From: Sphingobium arseniciresistens
GTDB lineage: Bacteria; Pseudomonadota; Alphaproteobacteria; Sphingomonadales; Sphingomonadaceae
Assembly: GCA_029167225.1 (NCBI GenBank)
Contig: JARFNK010000003.1
Span: 332,179-396,178, forward strand
DNA length: 64,000 nucleotides
Direction: 5' to 3'
Part shown: one piece after another, positions 26,186 to 35,187 of the stretch
Position numbering within the stretch: the first letter of the stretch is position 1
How the letters are laid out: every line of letters starts with the position of its first letter
Notes under the pieces: generated by a model
What the model saw: the letters and a program-made list of their open reading frames with translations, nothing else
Told to the model about the DNA's origin: nothing
The model's database searches: none
Position numbers and translations under genes: made by a program

Positions 26186-27147
26186 TACCGGCCTTTCCTT
26201 TTCCTGAAGATGCCGCTGGCGCCGATGGCGATGCCGACCAGCATGTGCGCGGCCAGCAGCAGGCTGGCGAGCAGCGCCAGCACCTCGGCGATCTCGCCCT
26301 CGCGGCCGACCAGGAAGGTGGCGACGCCGGCGAAGAGCACATCCTTGTTGGGCACGAGCGGCAGGCGGGAGAGAACCAGCCGCACGGTGGAGAGCATCAC
26401 CCACCAGCCGATCGCGACACCCGGCAGCATCAGATGCCACAGCCACGCATAGAGCAGCAGGTTGGCGACGATCCGCGCGAGATGCACGCCGGCCACCATG
26501 CGGCGCTCGGGTGGCGGCAGGCTGAAGATCCGGCGGCCGAGCAGCATCGGCACCAGCGAGGTCAGCACGAGGATGGTGAGCGAAATGCCCAGCGTGCGGC
26601 TGTCGATCGCAAGCCGCAGCGACGAGAGCGAGGGAAAGGTCAGCGCCAGCATCGCGAGCGTGACGAGGTTGCCCATCACGCCGGAGAGGATCGCCGAATC
26701 CTTGATCGCACCGAAGGGCGATCCTGCCATGCGCACATGGCCGCGCGCCCAGGCGTAGAAATAGACGTCGCCGACATAGCCGAGCAGCAGCTCGTTGCTC
26801 AGCCGCTTGCGGAACAGCGCGGCGAGGCCGCCCGACGGGATCGACCAGAGGCGATGGAAGATCAGCCAGTCGAACAGCGGCGTCAGGCTGTAGGTGACGA
26901 TGAAGATCACCCAGAACAGCGGCGTGCGCGGCACCAGGGCGATCAGCGCGGCGAAATCGAACCGTCCGATCTGGACGAAGATGGCGGCGAGCAGCGCGAG
27001 CGAAATCACCGGGCCGAACCAAGCCGTCCAGTTCCTGCCCGATCGCACCAGTGGCGCCGGGTCCAGAAGCTCGCGTACCGATGGCGTGTCGATCAGGCCC
27101 AGCGCGGCGTCGGCCGGATGGGCGGGAGACAGTTCGGCAGTGGTCAT
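26185..27147 (-). CDS. Multi-pass membrane protein, lysylphosphatidylglycerol synthase TM/flippase-like
   Basis: 320 residues from ATG 27147, which overlaps the upstream glycosyltransferase by 4 bp (ATGA). It has about seven to eight hydrophobic helices between residues 30 and 310 with short loops and no soluble catalytic domain. The layout resembles the UPF0104/LPG-synthase membrane region, which occurs beside glycosyltransferases, but the family match is by layout and context only. A role in lipid-linked sugar translocation would fit. Confidence 0.7.
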   Translation of the reverse strand: MTTAELSPAHPADAALGLIDTPSVRELLDPAPLVRSGRNWTAWFGPVISLALLAAIFVQIGRFDFAALIALVPRTPLFWVIFIVTYSLTPLFDWLIFHRLWSIPSGGLAALFRKRLSNELLLGYVGDVYFYAWARGHVRMAGSPFGAIKDSAILSGVMGNLVTLAMLALTFPSLSSLRLAIDSRTLGISLTILVLTSLVPMLLGRRIFSLPPPERRMVAGVHLARIVANLLLYAWLWHLMLPGVAIGWWVMLSTVRLVLSRLPLVPNKDVLFAGVATFLVGREGEIAEVLALLASLLLAAHMLVGIAIGASGIFRKRKGR

Positions 27148-28418
27148 GGCTGTCTGGCCTCCATGCTGCGCAGCGCGACCCCTGGTCGGCCGCCAATGGC
27201 GTTCATCTGCGTTCTTGCCAGGGCGGTCGCGAAAAGCCGGGCATAGGCCGGCACCGCTGCCTCGATGGTAAAGCTGTAGGCCTTGGCGCGGGAGCGATCC
27301 CTGTCCTGACTGCCCGGGCGTGCCTGTGCGATGGCCCGCACCAGGCCGTCGACATCCTGGCGGTCGATGATGGAACCGAGTGCGCCCTCGTCCAGCAGTT
27401 CGGACATGCCGGCGCAGCATTGTGTGGCGATGATCGGGAGGCCGGCGGCCAGCGCCTCGATCACCGCGCCGGGCTGGCCTTCGAAGGCGGAGGTCAGCAG
27501 CAGGATGTCATGCTGCCGCAGTTCGCCGGGAATATCGCTGGAGAAGCCCGCGAGATGGACCCGGTCTGCAATCCCCAGCGTCTCGGCGAGCTGTACGATC
27601 CGGTCGCGTTCCCGCCCCTCGCCATAGATGGTCAGCCGGTCGCCGGGCGCGCTGCCGCGGGCGAAGGCGCTCAGCATCAGGGGGTAATCTTTCTGCGGCT
27701 CCAGCCGTCCGACGGCGACGAAGCTCCGGCCCTCGCCGGCGCGTGGCGGGCGGCGCTCGAGGTCGCGGCTGTCGCCAAGCTCGGCGTCGGACAGGACCGG
27801 ATTGGGCACGACATGCACGCGGTCGCACGGCACCCACATCAGCGCCATCACCTCGCGCGCCATCGGCAGCGACAGGACGGCGAAATGGTCGATCGCCCGG
27901 CCCTGTATCCGCAGCCACAGGCGATAGAAGGGACGCAGCGCCGGGTGCATGTCCTCCCGCTGCAGGTCGTTGCTGACCTTGGCGACGATCGGCGGGCAGT
28001 GCCGGCCGAGGACGAATTTCAGTGCGACCGCGACGACCGTATAGGCGTTGCCGGGGCAAAAGAGGATCATCGGCGTGGGGCGCGCCTGATGTCCTCGCAC
28101 TGCGCGAAGGCTCGCCACCGTCAGGCGCAGCATGGGCCAGCGATCCGCGATCCACGGCCATGGGGTGAGAGGATGGATGGTCGCTGCCGAGGCTTCCCCG
28201 CGCATCGGGCCGTCCGGCCGCGCCATCAGCACATCGGTCCTGATCCCGGCGCGCTGCCAGCCGTCCGCCAGCCGCAGCGCGATCCGCTCGACCCCGCCGG
28301 GACCAAAGCCCTTGAGCGGCAGCACAACGTGCAAACCCGCGCCATCGTGTGCATGACCGGTGGCGGATGCGCCAGGCGATGGAGCATGGGCCGGGGGCAG
28401 GGGAGCGTGATGCAGCAT
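27144..28418 (-). CDS. Glycosyltransferase family 4
   Basis: About 424 residues. It shows the N-terminal LPLKGFGPGGVERIALRLADG loop (written in the family as G-G-x-E-R), then SFVAVGRLEPQKDYPLMLSAF and the donor-site LTSAFEGQPGAVIEALAAGLPIIAT (E-G-x-P and E-A-L-A motifs). ATG 28418 or 28424 could be used; 28418 has a GGGG stretch at better spacing. It is the first gene of the GT4-membrane protein-DUF2141-GT4 operon. Sugar donor and acceptor are unknown. Confidence 0.9.
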   Translation of the reverse strand: MLHHAPLPPAHAPSPGASATGHAHDGAGLHVVLPLKGFGPGGVERIALRLADGWQRAGIRTDVLMARPDGPMRGEASAATIHPLTPWPWIADRWPMLRLTVASLRAVRGHQARPTPMILFCPGNAYTVVAVALKFVLGRHCPPIVAKVSNDLQREDMHPALRPFYRLWLRIQGRAIDHFAVLSLPMAREVMALMWVPCDRVHVVPNPVLSDAELGDSRDLERRPPRAGEGRSFVAVGRLEPQKDYPLMLSAFARGSAPGDRLTIYGEGRERDRIVQLAETLGIADRVHLAGFSSDIPGELRQHDILLLTSAFEGQPGAVIEALAAGLPIIATQCCAGMSELLDEGALGSIIDRQDVDGLVRAIAQARPGSQDRDRSRAKAYSFTIEAAVPAYARLFATALARTQMNAIGGRPGVALRSMEARQP

Positions 28419-28535
28419 CGCCATGCCCCATGGCGGGGATATGTAACATGCCCATGCCAGTTCGATGACGGGGCGATGACGGGTGCGATTCAATTGTTAC
28501 GCGCAGGCGGCGTGTCCGTGACGGCGGCCATGACG

Positions 28536-28568
28536 TCCGGCCCGGACAAGGGGTCTGTCCGGGCCGGA
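28536..28568 (-). terminator. Strong hairpin downstream of the hydrolase gene
   Basis: Two perfectly complementary 13-bp arms (28536-28548 and 28556-28568) flank a 7-base loop, 23 bp past the hydrolase stop codon. There is no clear U-tract, so it may stabilise the mRNA end or act as a weak terminator separating the hydrolase from the glycosyltransferase operon. Confidence 0.55.
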
Positions 28569-28591
28569 TGATTGGTTAGGGTGCCGAGGAT

Positions 28592-29515
28592 TTACTTGCG
28601 GTCGAGGAACGCCCGGATGACCTTCACCGTGGCTTCGGGTTGTTCCTCCATCAGCCAGTGGCCCGCTCCGGGGATCACCGCGCCGGACACATCGGAAGCG
28701 GCATATTCGGTCACGCTCGCCATCGTCGTGCCGAAGGACTTTTCGCCGCCGACCGCGAGCACCGGCATGGCGAGCTTGCCCTTCGTCAGGAACGCCTGAT
28801 TGTCGATCGCATCCTGATCGAAGGCGGCGAACTGGGCGAAGCCGGCATGCATGGCGCCGGGCAGAGCATAGAGCGCGGCATAATGCTGGCGCGATGCTTC
28901 GTCGAAATTCTTCGGGTCGGCCGAAAATTCATTCCAGAAGCGGTCGAGATAGATGCGCTCGCGGCCGGCGACCAGACGCTCCATGTCGGGGCCGCCGAAG
29001 CGGAAATGCCAGAGCAGCGGGTTCTTGAGGATCTGTTCCCACGGACCGACGCCGGGCAGCGGCGCATCCATCAGCACCAGCTTGGTGACGCGGTCGGGAT
29101 AGGCGGCGGTAAAGGCATAGGCGACCATGTTGCCGATGTCGTGGCCGACCACCTCGACCTTGCCGACCTTCAGCGCATCGAGCAACCGGGCGATATCCTC
29201 GCCCTGGGTCTTCTTGTCATAGCCGCCCTGTGGGCGCTGGGAGAGGCCCATGCCGCGCAGGTCGGGCACGATGACCTTGTGATCGCGGGCCAGCTCGGCG
29301 GCGAGCGGTGCCCACATGTCGCCGGTCTCGCCATAGCCGTGGATCAGGATGACAGCCGGGCCGGAGCCGCCGACACGGACATGCAACGTCGTGCCGTTGG
29401 CGGCGACATCCTGGACCTTGAAGCTGGCGGGGTAGGCGGGAACCTGCGCGAGGGCAGGCACGGCAGCGGCCGCGGAAAGGGAAAGGGCAGCGGCGGTCAG
29501 AAGCGAACGGAACAT
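28592..29515 (-). CDS. Secreted alpha/beta hydrolase with Asp nucleophile (epoxide hydrolase / dehalogenase type)
   Basis: 307 residues from ATG 29515, with AAGGAG eight bases upstream. A signal peptide ends near ALAQ (residue 24). The fold motifs are LIHGYGETGDMW (oxyanion HG at 59-60), the nucleophile elbow GHDIGN with Asp126, and GAGHWLMEEQPE with the catalytic His. An Asp nucleophile marks epoxide hydrolases, haloalkane dehalogenases and fluoroacetate dehalogenases rather than esterases. The export signal is unusual for these mostly cytoplasmic enzymes. A divergent LysR gene 111 bp away is the probable regulator. Confidence 0.88.
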   Translation of the reverse strand: MFRSLLTAAALSLSAAAAVPALAQVPAYPASFKVQDVAANGTTLHVRVGGSGPAVILIHGYGETGDMWAPLAAELARDHKVIVPDLRGMGLSQRPQGGYDKKTQGEDIARLLDALKVGKVEVVGHDIGNMVAYAFTAAYPDRVTKLVLMDAPLPGVGPWEQILKNPLLWHFRFGGPDMERLVAGRERIYLDRFWNEFSADPKNFDEASRQHYAALYALPGAMHAGFAQFAAFDQDAIDNQAFLTKGKLAMPVLAVGGEKSFGTTMASVTEYAASDVSGAVIPGAGHWLMEEQPEATVKVIRAFLDRK

Positions 29516-29626
29516 CGGACTTACTCCTTCAAAGGAGGGCGCCGGGTGGCGCCTTCTCTGGACACAGAGATGCGCTTCCTGCATTGTCCTGAATAGCCGT
29601 CTGAACGTGAAACTGAAATCCGGAAA

Positions 29627-30571
29627 ATGCGAACGATGATGAAACTGGATGCGATCGCGACCTTCATCGCCATCGTGGACGCCGGTTCGATCAGCGGCGC
29701 CGCCCGGTCGCTTGGCAGGCCCAAGTCCGTCACCAGCGAACGGCTGGCGGAACTGGAGCGCGAACTGGGCACGCGGCTGATCCAGCGCACGACCCGCAAC
29801 CTGTCGCTGACCGAGGATGGCGAGACCTTCCTGCCCCGCGCCCGGCGGATCCTGCGGGAAACCGTGGAGGCTGCGGCCGAACTGTCGGAGCGGCGCGGCA
29901 CGCTGGCCGGCCCGTTGCGGATATCGGCGCCCGTCGGCTTCGGCGTGCTGCATCTGGGGAAGGCGCTCAATCGCTTTCTCGCCGCCCATCCCGACATCGA
30001 CCTGACGCTCGACCTGGACGACAGTTTCGTTGATGCGGCGGCCGATGGCTATGACGCGGTGCTGCGGATCGGGACGATCGCCGACAACCGGCTGGTGGCC
30101 AAGCGCCTGGCCTCGACGTGCCGGGTACTGGTGAGCGCGCCTGCCTATCTCGCGGCCCATGGTGTGCCCCGCAGCGTCGCCGATCTGGAAGGGCACAGGG
30201 GTGTTCTCTACGCCAACCGGGAATCGGACTGGCGCTTTGCCGCTGGCACCGGCTGGGTGGTGGCGCGGCCGCGAGCGGTGCTGCGGGTCAATAACGGGCT
30301 GGTCATGCGCGATGCGACGATCGCCGGCCTCGGCATCGCCCTGTTGCCCAGCTTCTATGTGAACGAGGCGCTGGAACAGGGCGCGCTCGTGACGCTGGAT
30401 GTCGGCTGCGAGCCAGAAAGCGCGGAGCTTTTCGTCGTCTATCCGCGCGACCGCAATGCCTCGGCCAAGGTGCTCGCGCTGGTCGAGAGCCTGCGCGGCA
30501 GCTTCGGCGATCCACCCTATTGGGATTGTGCCGGCAAGGGCGCGGGCAGCGCCGCGCCCTTGCCGGGTTGA
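29627..30571 (+). CDS. LysR-family transcriptional regulator
   Basis: 314 residues. The winged helix reads FIAIVDAGSISGAARSLGRPKSVTSERLAELE followed by LGTRLIQRTTRNLSLTEDG in the usual LysR order; the rest is the substrate-binding domain with the closing LLPSFYVNEALEQGALV. Internal ATGs at 29636 or 29639 are alternative starts; no strong ribosome site decides. Divergence from the secreted hydrolase makes that gene its likely target. Confidence 0.93.
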   Translation: MRTMMKLDAIATFIAIVDAGSISGAARSLGRPKSVTSERLAELERELGTRLIQRTTRNLSLTEDGETFLPRARRILRETVEAAAELSERRGTLAGPLRISAPVGFGVLHLGKALNRFLAAHPDIDLTLDLDDSFVDAAADGYDAVLRIGTIADNRLVAKRLASTCRVLVSAPAYLAAHGVPRSVADLEGHRGVLYANRESDWRFAAGTGWVVARPRAVLRVNNGLVMRDATIAGLGIALLPSFYVNEALEQGALVTLDVGCEPESAELFVVYPRDRNASAKVLALVESLRGSFGDPPYWDCAGKGAGSAAPLPG

Positions 30572-30573
30572 GG

Positions 30574-32751
30574 CTACAGCTTGGCGCGCAATGTCACCAG
30601 CACGTTGCGCGGATCGCCATAGGCATCGGTCGAACCCCAACGAATGTCATAGCCGACCGCCTTGTAATAGGTCTTGTCCAGCACATTGCCGACATTCACC
30701 TGCACGTCGAACTGCTCGCTGAACTTATAGCTCGCCATCAGGTCGACGACGGCATAGGCGCCCTGCGCGACCGTGAAGGGGATGTTGCGGAAGTTCGTGC
30801 CGCGCAGGGTCTGGTTGAAGATCCGGCTCTGCCAGGAGGCCGACGCGCCGACGCGCACCCGGTTGAACCTGCCCGGCAGCGTGTAGAAGGATGCCAGCTT
30901 GACGAGATGTTCGGGATAGTCGGTGTCGAAGGCCTTGGTCTCGTTGGTCGGGTTCAGCCCCTCGACATAGCGCGCACGGACATAGCTGTAGCCGAGCGAC
31001 ACCTGCAGGCCGGGCAGCAGTTCGCCCTGCAGTTCCGCGTCGACGCCCTTGCTGCGGACGAGGCCTGACGCCACCGAGCAGGAGGCAGCGGGGAAGGTGG
31101 GGCAGCCGCTCTGGTCGACCGGCACGATCGCCCGCTTGGTCTGGTCCACCTGGAACAGGCTGATCGTCGCGTTCAACTTGCCGCCCAGATATTCGCCCTT
31201 CAGCCCGATCTCGTAATTCTTGCCGAGGATAGGCGCGAGGATCGTCTGCGAGCCTGTATCCGGTGCGAAGCCCCTGGCACTCTGTGGCTGGAAGATGTCG
31301 GTATAGCTCACATAGGCGGTATGATGCCTGTCGAGGTCGAGCAGTACGCCGGCATAGACGGTCTTGTGCGCCTTCACCCGATAGTCGCCGCTGGCCGTGC
31401 CGACATTGTCATAATCATACCAGTCGAGCCGGCCACCGACGATGATCTTGAGCGGATCGGCCGGATTGATGCGGGCAGAGGCATAGACGCCGTCCTGCGA
31501 GATGATGTTGGTGCTGGCGGTCGTCGGCTGGAAATTCGGCTTGGGTTGGGCCGAGGGATCGAAATTGAAGATGTCGATCGTGCCGGGCAGCACGCCGGCG
31601 CCGCTGTAATTCTGTGTCCGTGTCTTCGTCTCGCGCCGGCTCGCCCCTAGAGTCAGGTCATGCTTGCGCCCGAACAATGTGAGCGGCCCGCTGAGAAAGG
31701 CGTCGGCGCCGAGCTGGTCCTCGTCATAGGATGCCTGGTAGATGCTTTGTGTCAGCCCCAGGTCTGTATCGCGGCGATAGAGATAGCTGCCCGAGAAGAT
31801 CGCGTCCTGCCAAGTCTTCATGCCGGCCAGCCGCAGCTGCCATTCGCCGCCCAGCGCCTGTCGGATCTCGCCGAACAGCGTGTCGGCCTTCTGGCTCTTG
31901 CCTTCCCAGTCGCTGGACGGGCGGAAGGAGCGGGGCAGGTCCAGATGCGCGCCGGTCGCGCTGAGCGGCAGGCCGCCCCAGAAGCTGTTGTAGAAATCAT
32001 CCTGATGGGTCGCGCCCGCCATGATCGTCGTGCTAGCGGTGGCGTCATATTCCGCGATGGCATGGAAGAGGCCGCGATGGATCTTCTCGCCCTTGCGGAA
32101 GGTGCTGCTGTCCTGATAGCTGCCGATGGTGCGGACGCGCAGCGTGCCTTCCGCATTGACCGGCCCGCCCATGTCGATCTCGCCGCGATAATTGTCCCAG
32201 CTGCCGGCCGCCGCCGTCAGGTTCATGTGGAATGCGTCCTGCGGGCGCTTGCGCACCATGTTGATCGCGGCGGACGGATTGCCGCTGCCGGTGATGAGGC
32301 CGGTGGCGCCGCGCACCACCTCGACCCGGTCGAAGATGGCGAGGTTGGTCTGCAGCCCGACGACATGGCCCTGATAGCGACTGGGCAGGCCGTCATACAT
32401 GATATTGTCGATGTCGAAGCCCCGCGCGTTGAAGGCCGGGCGGCCGGGGTCGTTGCTGCTGTTGAGGAACAGGCCGGGCGTGAACTTCACGACGTCGGTG
32501 ACATTGGTCATCAGCTGGTCGTCCAGCCGCTGGCGGGTGATGACGGTGACGGACTGCGGGGTTTCGCGAATGGAGAGCGGCAGCTTCGTCGCGGTCTTCA
32601 TCGACTTGGTCGTGTAGGCGCCTGTGCCCTCTGTCGCGTCGTCATGCTTGCCGGTGACAATGATCTCGTCGCGGCCGGGATTTTCGGCCTTGATGTCATC
32701 CGCAGCCGGAACATTCGCCGCAGCGGCCAGAAGCAATATCGATAATGGCAT
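30574..32751 (-). CDS. TonB-dependent siderophore receptor
   Basis: 725 residues from ATG 32751 (GGGGG ribosome site). It has a signal peptide (about 1-16), a TonB-box-like stretch DEIIVTGK, a plug domain with ETPQSVTVITRQRLDDQ and VEVVRGATGLITGSGNPSAAINMVRKRP (split in the family as VEVVRGATGL and P-x-A-x-IN), and a 22-strand barrel ending NVLVTLRAKL. The plug signature is that of ferric-siderophore (hydroxamate/pyoverdine/coprogen) receptors. A Fur-box-like palindrome lies 48 bp upstream, so expression should rise under iron limitation. It is the receptor of the iron block with DUF3325/PepSY/DUF3649. Confidence 0.95.
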   Translation of the reverse strand: MPLSILLLAAAANVPAADDIKAENPGRDEIIVTGKHDDATEGTGAYTTKSMKTATKLPLSIRETPQSVTVITRQRLDDQLMTNVTDVVKFTPGLFLNSSNDPGRPAFNARGFDIDNIMYDGLPSRYQGHVVGLQTNLAIFDRVEVVRGATGLITGSGNPSAAINMVRKRPQDAFHMNLTAAAGSWDNYRGEIDMGGPVNAEGTLRVRTIGSYQDSSTFRKGEKIHRGLFHAIAEYDATASTTIMAGATHQDDFYNSFWGGLPLSATGAHLDLPRSFRPSSDWEGKSQKADTLFGEIRQALGGEWQLRLAGMKTWQDAIFSGSYLYRRDTDLGLTQSIYQASYDEDQLGADAFLSGPLTLFGRKHDLTLGASRRETKTRTQNYSGAGVLPGTIDIFNFDPSAQPKPNFQPTTASTNIISQDGVYASARINPADPLKIIVGGRLDWYDYDNVGTASGDYRVKAHKTVYAGVLLDLDRHHTAYVSYTDIFQPQSARGFAPDTGSQTILAPILGKNYEIGLKGEYLGGKLNATISLFQVDQTKRAIVPVDQSGCPTFPAASCSVASGLVRSKGVDAELQGELLPGLQVSLGYSYVRARYVEGLNPTNETKAFDTDYPEHLVKLASFYTLPGRFNRVRVGASASWQSRIFNQTLRGTNFRNIPFTVAQGAYAVVDLMASYKFSEQFDVQVNVGNVLDKTYYKAVGYDIRWGSTDAYGDPRNVLVTLRAKL

Positions 32752-32798
32752 ATTTGGACCCCCTGTTTCGCGGGCGGTCATAGAAAGCAAAGTTCAAT

Positions 32799-32817
32799 AA
32801 TGCAAATGATTCGCAAT
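32799..32817. promoter_or_regulatory. Fur-box-like palindrome upstream of siderophore receptor
   Basis: AATGCAAATGATTCGCAAT is a 19-bp inverted repeat (arms AATGCAAA / TTCGCAAT) nearly identical in design to the site at 35153-35171. Its core TGCAAATGATTCGCA matches the classical proteobacterial Fur consensus. It lies between the minus-strand receptor start (32751) and the end of the DUF3325 gene. Confidence 0.75.
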
Positions 32818-32856
32818 ATAAATAAATCATCATCTTACGGGATGTGCCTGGACCGC

Positions 32857-33174
32857 CTACAGCAGCACGAAGGGCACTGCGCAGGCCAGCGTAGCGAGGC
32901 CGAGACTGAGCGCGAGGCGGGGTCGCCACGACATCAGCAGGACCAGCATAGCGCCCGCAATGCACAGTTCCCCGACCCAGGCGACAAACCCTTGTGCCCC
33001 GCCGAACCGCAGGACCGCGACGATCAAAGAGATCGCGAGCAACACGGCTCCGACCAAGCGCGCCCTGGGCGGCGCGAGCATGGCCGGCACCGGTTTCTTG
33101 GGGCGATGCTTCTTGATCGCTACGGCAAGGTTGGCGAAGGCCGCATAGGCGATCAGCCCGGATTCAAGTGGCAT
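32857..33174 (-). CDS. DUF3325 inner-membrane protein
   Basis: 105 residues with three hydrophobic helices and a basic loop (KKHRPKKP). This is the size and pattern of DUF3325, which regularly follows PepSY-domain iron-uptake proteins. It starts 11 bp before the PepSY gene stop. Its role is unknown; context places it in siderophore-iron reduction or transport at the inner membrane. Confidence 0.82.
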   Translation of the reverse strand: MPLESGLIAYAAFANLAVAIKKHRPKKPVPAMLAPPRARLVGAVLLAISLIVAVLRFGGAQGFVAWVGELCIAGAMLVLLMSWRPRLALSLGLATLACAVPFVLL

Positions 33175-34792
33175 GGGTGGCCTCATTCGTGATCGGCTGA
33201 GAGCCGGCGCGGCGGCGTTTGACGGGGGCCTGCTTCTGCTTGCTTGCGCGCCATGCGCCAAAGCCGAGCAGCGCCGCGATGGCCAGAAAGGCAAGGTCGA
33301 ACGCGATGAACAACGTGTCGCCGGTGCGGATGCTGTGCAGCAGGCCGCGATCGGTGGTCGCCATGTTGACGATGGGCAGCGCGGCAAAGGCGGCGGCGGC
33401 GATGCTCAGCATCTCCGGCCATGCGCGCGCGACCGGGCGCAGCAGCGACAGGAGCGCGAGGCCGAACCACAGCTGGAACATCACCGAAACCTCCAGGTCC
33501 GCTCGCCCCGGCACGTCGGCTGGGATCAGCCGGTTGGCGAGCAGATAGCCTGCCATGCCGTTGGGCAAGCAGGCGATGGCGGCGATGTTCAGGCGCTCGA
33601 CCAGTTTGAAGCCGAAGAAAGGCTTGGCGCCCGGCTTGCGACGCTTGGCCGTCCACAACAGCAGCCCGGTGCCGACCATCGCGGTGCCCGTCATCCCCAG
33701 CAGGAAATAGGTCCAGCGCAGCACCGGCCCGGCAAAGCTGCCCAGGTGCAGGCCCAGCATCACGCTGGCGGTCCTGATCGCCGGGCCGGGCTCGGCCGAA
33801 GCGGAGAGCCGCCTGCCGGTCGCGCCCGCATAGACGATGGATCCGCCGCGCGCATTGAGCTGGTCGGTGCCGCTGCGGACGATGGTGACGGTCGACATGG
33901 CATCGTCGGGATTGCGGATGACGATCCGGTCCGGCGCGCTGCCGCCCCATTCGCGGACGGCCTCTGCGACCATCGGGCCTATCGGTGCCAGCTGCGCGGC
34001 GCGGCCGGAGGCCTCGTCATCGGGTTCCGACCCATAGGCCTCGGTCGCGAAGACGGCCGGCTTCGGGTAATTGGCCATGATCGGCCAGGGCATATACATC
34101 ACGACCAGCGTGATGAGCCCGGTATAGGTAATCATCGCATGGAAGGGCAGAGCGAGCACCGCCGACACATTATGCGCGTCCAGCCAGCTCCGTTGCCCCT
34201 TGCTCCAGCGCAAGGTGAAGAAATCGACGAAGATGCGCTTGTGGGTGATCACGCCGGACATGATCGCGGCCAGCATGAAGATGGCGCACAGCCCCGCCAG
34301 CCAGCGGCCCCACGGATAGGGCAATTGCAGCTGGAAGTGGAAGCGGTAGAAATGCTCGCCTCCACGAGTATCACGAGCCGCGAGCGGCGCGCCGGTCTGC
34401 GGATTGAGGTTGATCTCCGGCCTTGAGGGCGGGCGCGGCGCCTTTGGATCGGGATTGGGGCGGGCGATGGCGAAGATACGGGTCTCGCGCGTGCGCTCGT
34501 CGGGCAGGTAGATATACCATTGCTTGTCGTGCGGCGTGGTCGCCTGCATGTGCGCGACCGCCGTCTCGGCTGCCTGCACCGGCGACGTGACGGGCAATTG
34601 CAGTTCCGGCTGCATCCAGCGGGTGATCTCAGGCCGGAAATAGCTGGCGGTGCCGGTCAGGAACATCGCGAACAGGATCCAGCCGGCCAGCAGTCCCAGC
34701 CATGTGTGGATCCACGCCATCGACTGGCGCAGGCCCTTTCCGGTCGCTCCGTCATCGCCGCCTTTGCCAGCCTTGCCGCTCTTGGCCGTCAT
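33164..34792 (-). CDS. PepSY-associated TM protein, iron-uptake inner-membrane reductase-like
   Basis: 542 residues from ATG 34792 (ATGA overlap with DUF3649). It has a helix at about 22-48 (MAWIHTWLGLLAGWILFAMFL), two periplasmic PepSY-type segments, helices at about 165-190 and 220-245 (LPFHAMITYTGL), and four to five more helices after residue 345. Conserved histidines in IHTW, HNVSAVLALPFHAMITYTG and LGLHLGSF resemble heme ligands of the FhuF/PiuB-type siderophore reductases. It probably reduces or helps release iron from siderophores at the inner membrane. Confidence 0.9.
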   Translation of the reverse strand: MTAKSGKAGKGGDDGATGKGLRQSMAWIHTWLGLLAGWILFAMFLTGTASYFRPEITRWMQPELQLPVTSPVQAAETAVAHMQATTPHDKQWYIYLPDERTRETRIFAIARPNPDPKAPRPPSRPEINLNPQTGAPLAARDTRGGEHFYRFHFQLQLPYPWGRWLAGLCAIFMLAAIMSGVITHKRIFVDFFTLRWSKGQRSWLDAHNVSAVLALPFHAMITYTGLITLVVMYMPWPIMANYPKPAVFATEAYGSEPDDEASGRAAQLAPIGPMVAEAVREWGGSAPDRIVIRNPDDAMSTVTIVRSGTDQLNARGGSIVYAGATGRRLSASAEPGPAIRTASVMLGLHLGSFAGPVLRWTYFLLGMTGTAMVGTGLLLWTAKRRKPGAKPFFGFKLVERLNIAAIACLPNGMAGYLLANRLIPADVPGRADLEVSVMFQLWFGLALLSLLRPVARAWPEMLSIAAAAFAALPIVNMATTDRGLLHSIRTGDTLFIAFDLAFLAIAALLGFGAWRASKQKQAPVKRRRAGSQPITNEATHAT

Positions 34793-35112
34793 GGCCGTGC
34801 CCCCAGCAGTACCGCAGCGCCGATGGAGAGGGCTGCGCTGCCCCAGATGACCGCCGCCACGCGCGACAGGCGCGGCTCGTGAAAGGCCCACAGGCCAAGC
34901 GACGCGAAGACCAGGAATGACAGGATCATGCCCCAGGCGGTCGCCTCCACCCGCGCGATCGGCATCAGGCGCGCGAACAGCGAAGCGATGCCCGATGCGG
35001 CGGCATAGCTGCCCAGCAGCGCCGTCAGGCAACGCGCGCCCATGCGCCACGCCCCTTGGATGCCCTGACGACGAAGGGCTGCTCGGTGGGTCGTCACGCC
35101 TGTTTCTCCCAT
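34789..35112 (-). CDS. DUF3649 inner-membrane protein
   Basis: 107 residues with three hydrophobic helices and a conserved SYAAASGIASLFARLMP region, matching DUF3649, the usual first gene of the DUF3649-PepSY-DUF3325 iron set. It diverges from the second siderophore receptor, with a Fur-box-like palindrome between them. Function unknown, iron-linked by context. Confidence 0.82.
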   Translation of the reverse strand: MGETGVTTHRAALRRQGIQGAWRMGARCLTALLGSYAAASGIASLFARLMPIARVEATAWGMILSFLVFASLGLWAFHEPRLSRVAAVIWGSAALSIGAAVLLGARP

Positions 35113-35152
35113 ATTGACGGCTTGCCTCTAGCCACAACCGCTCATAGTAGCA

Positions 35153-35171
35153 ATTGCGAATCGTTAGCAAT
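35153..35171. promoter_or_regulatory. Fur-box-like palindrome in divergent iron promoter region
   Basis: ATTGCGAATCGTTAGCAAT is a 19-bp inverted repeat with one mismatch between 8-bp arms (ATTGCGAA / TTAGCAAT). It lies between DUF3649 (minus) and the receptor gene (plus), 16 bp before the receptor start, and shares its design with 32799-32817. Iron-dependent repression by Fur of both directions is inferred. Confidence 0.75.
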
Positions 35172-35187
35172 ATTGAAAGGGGTCGTA

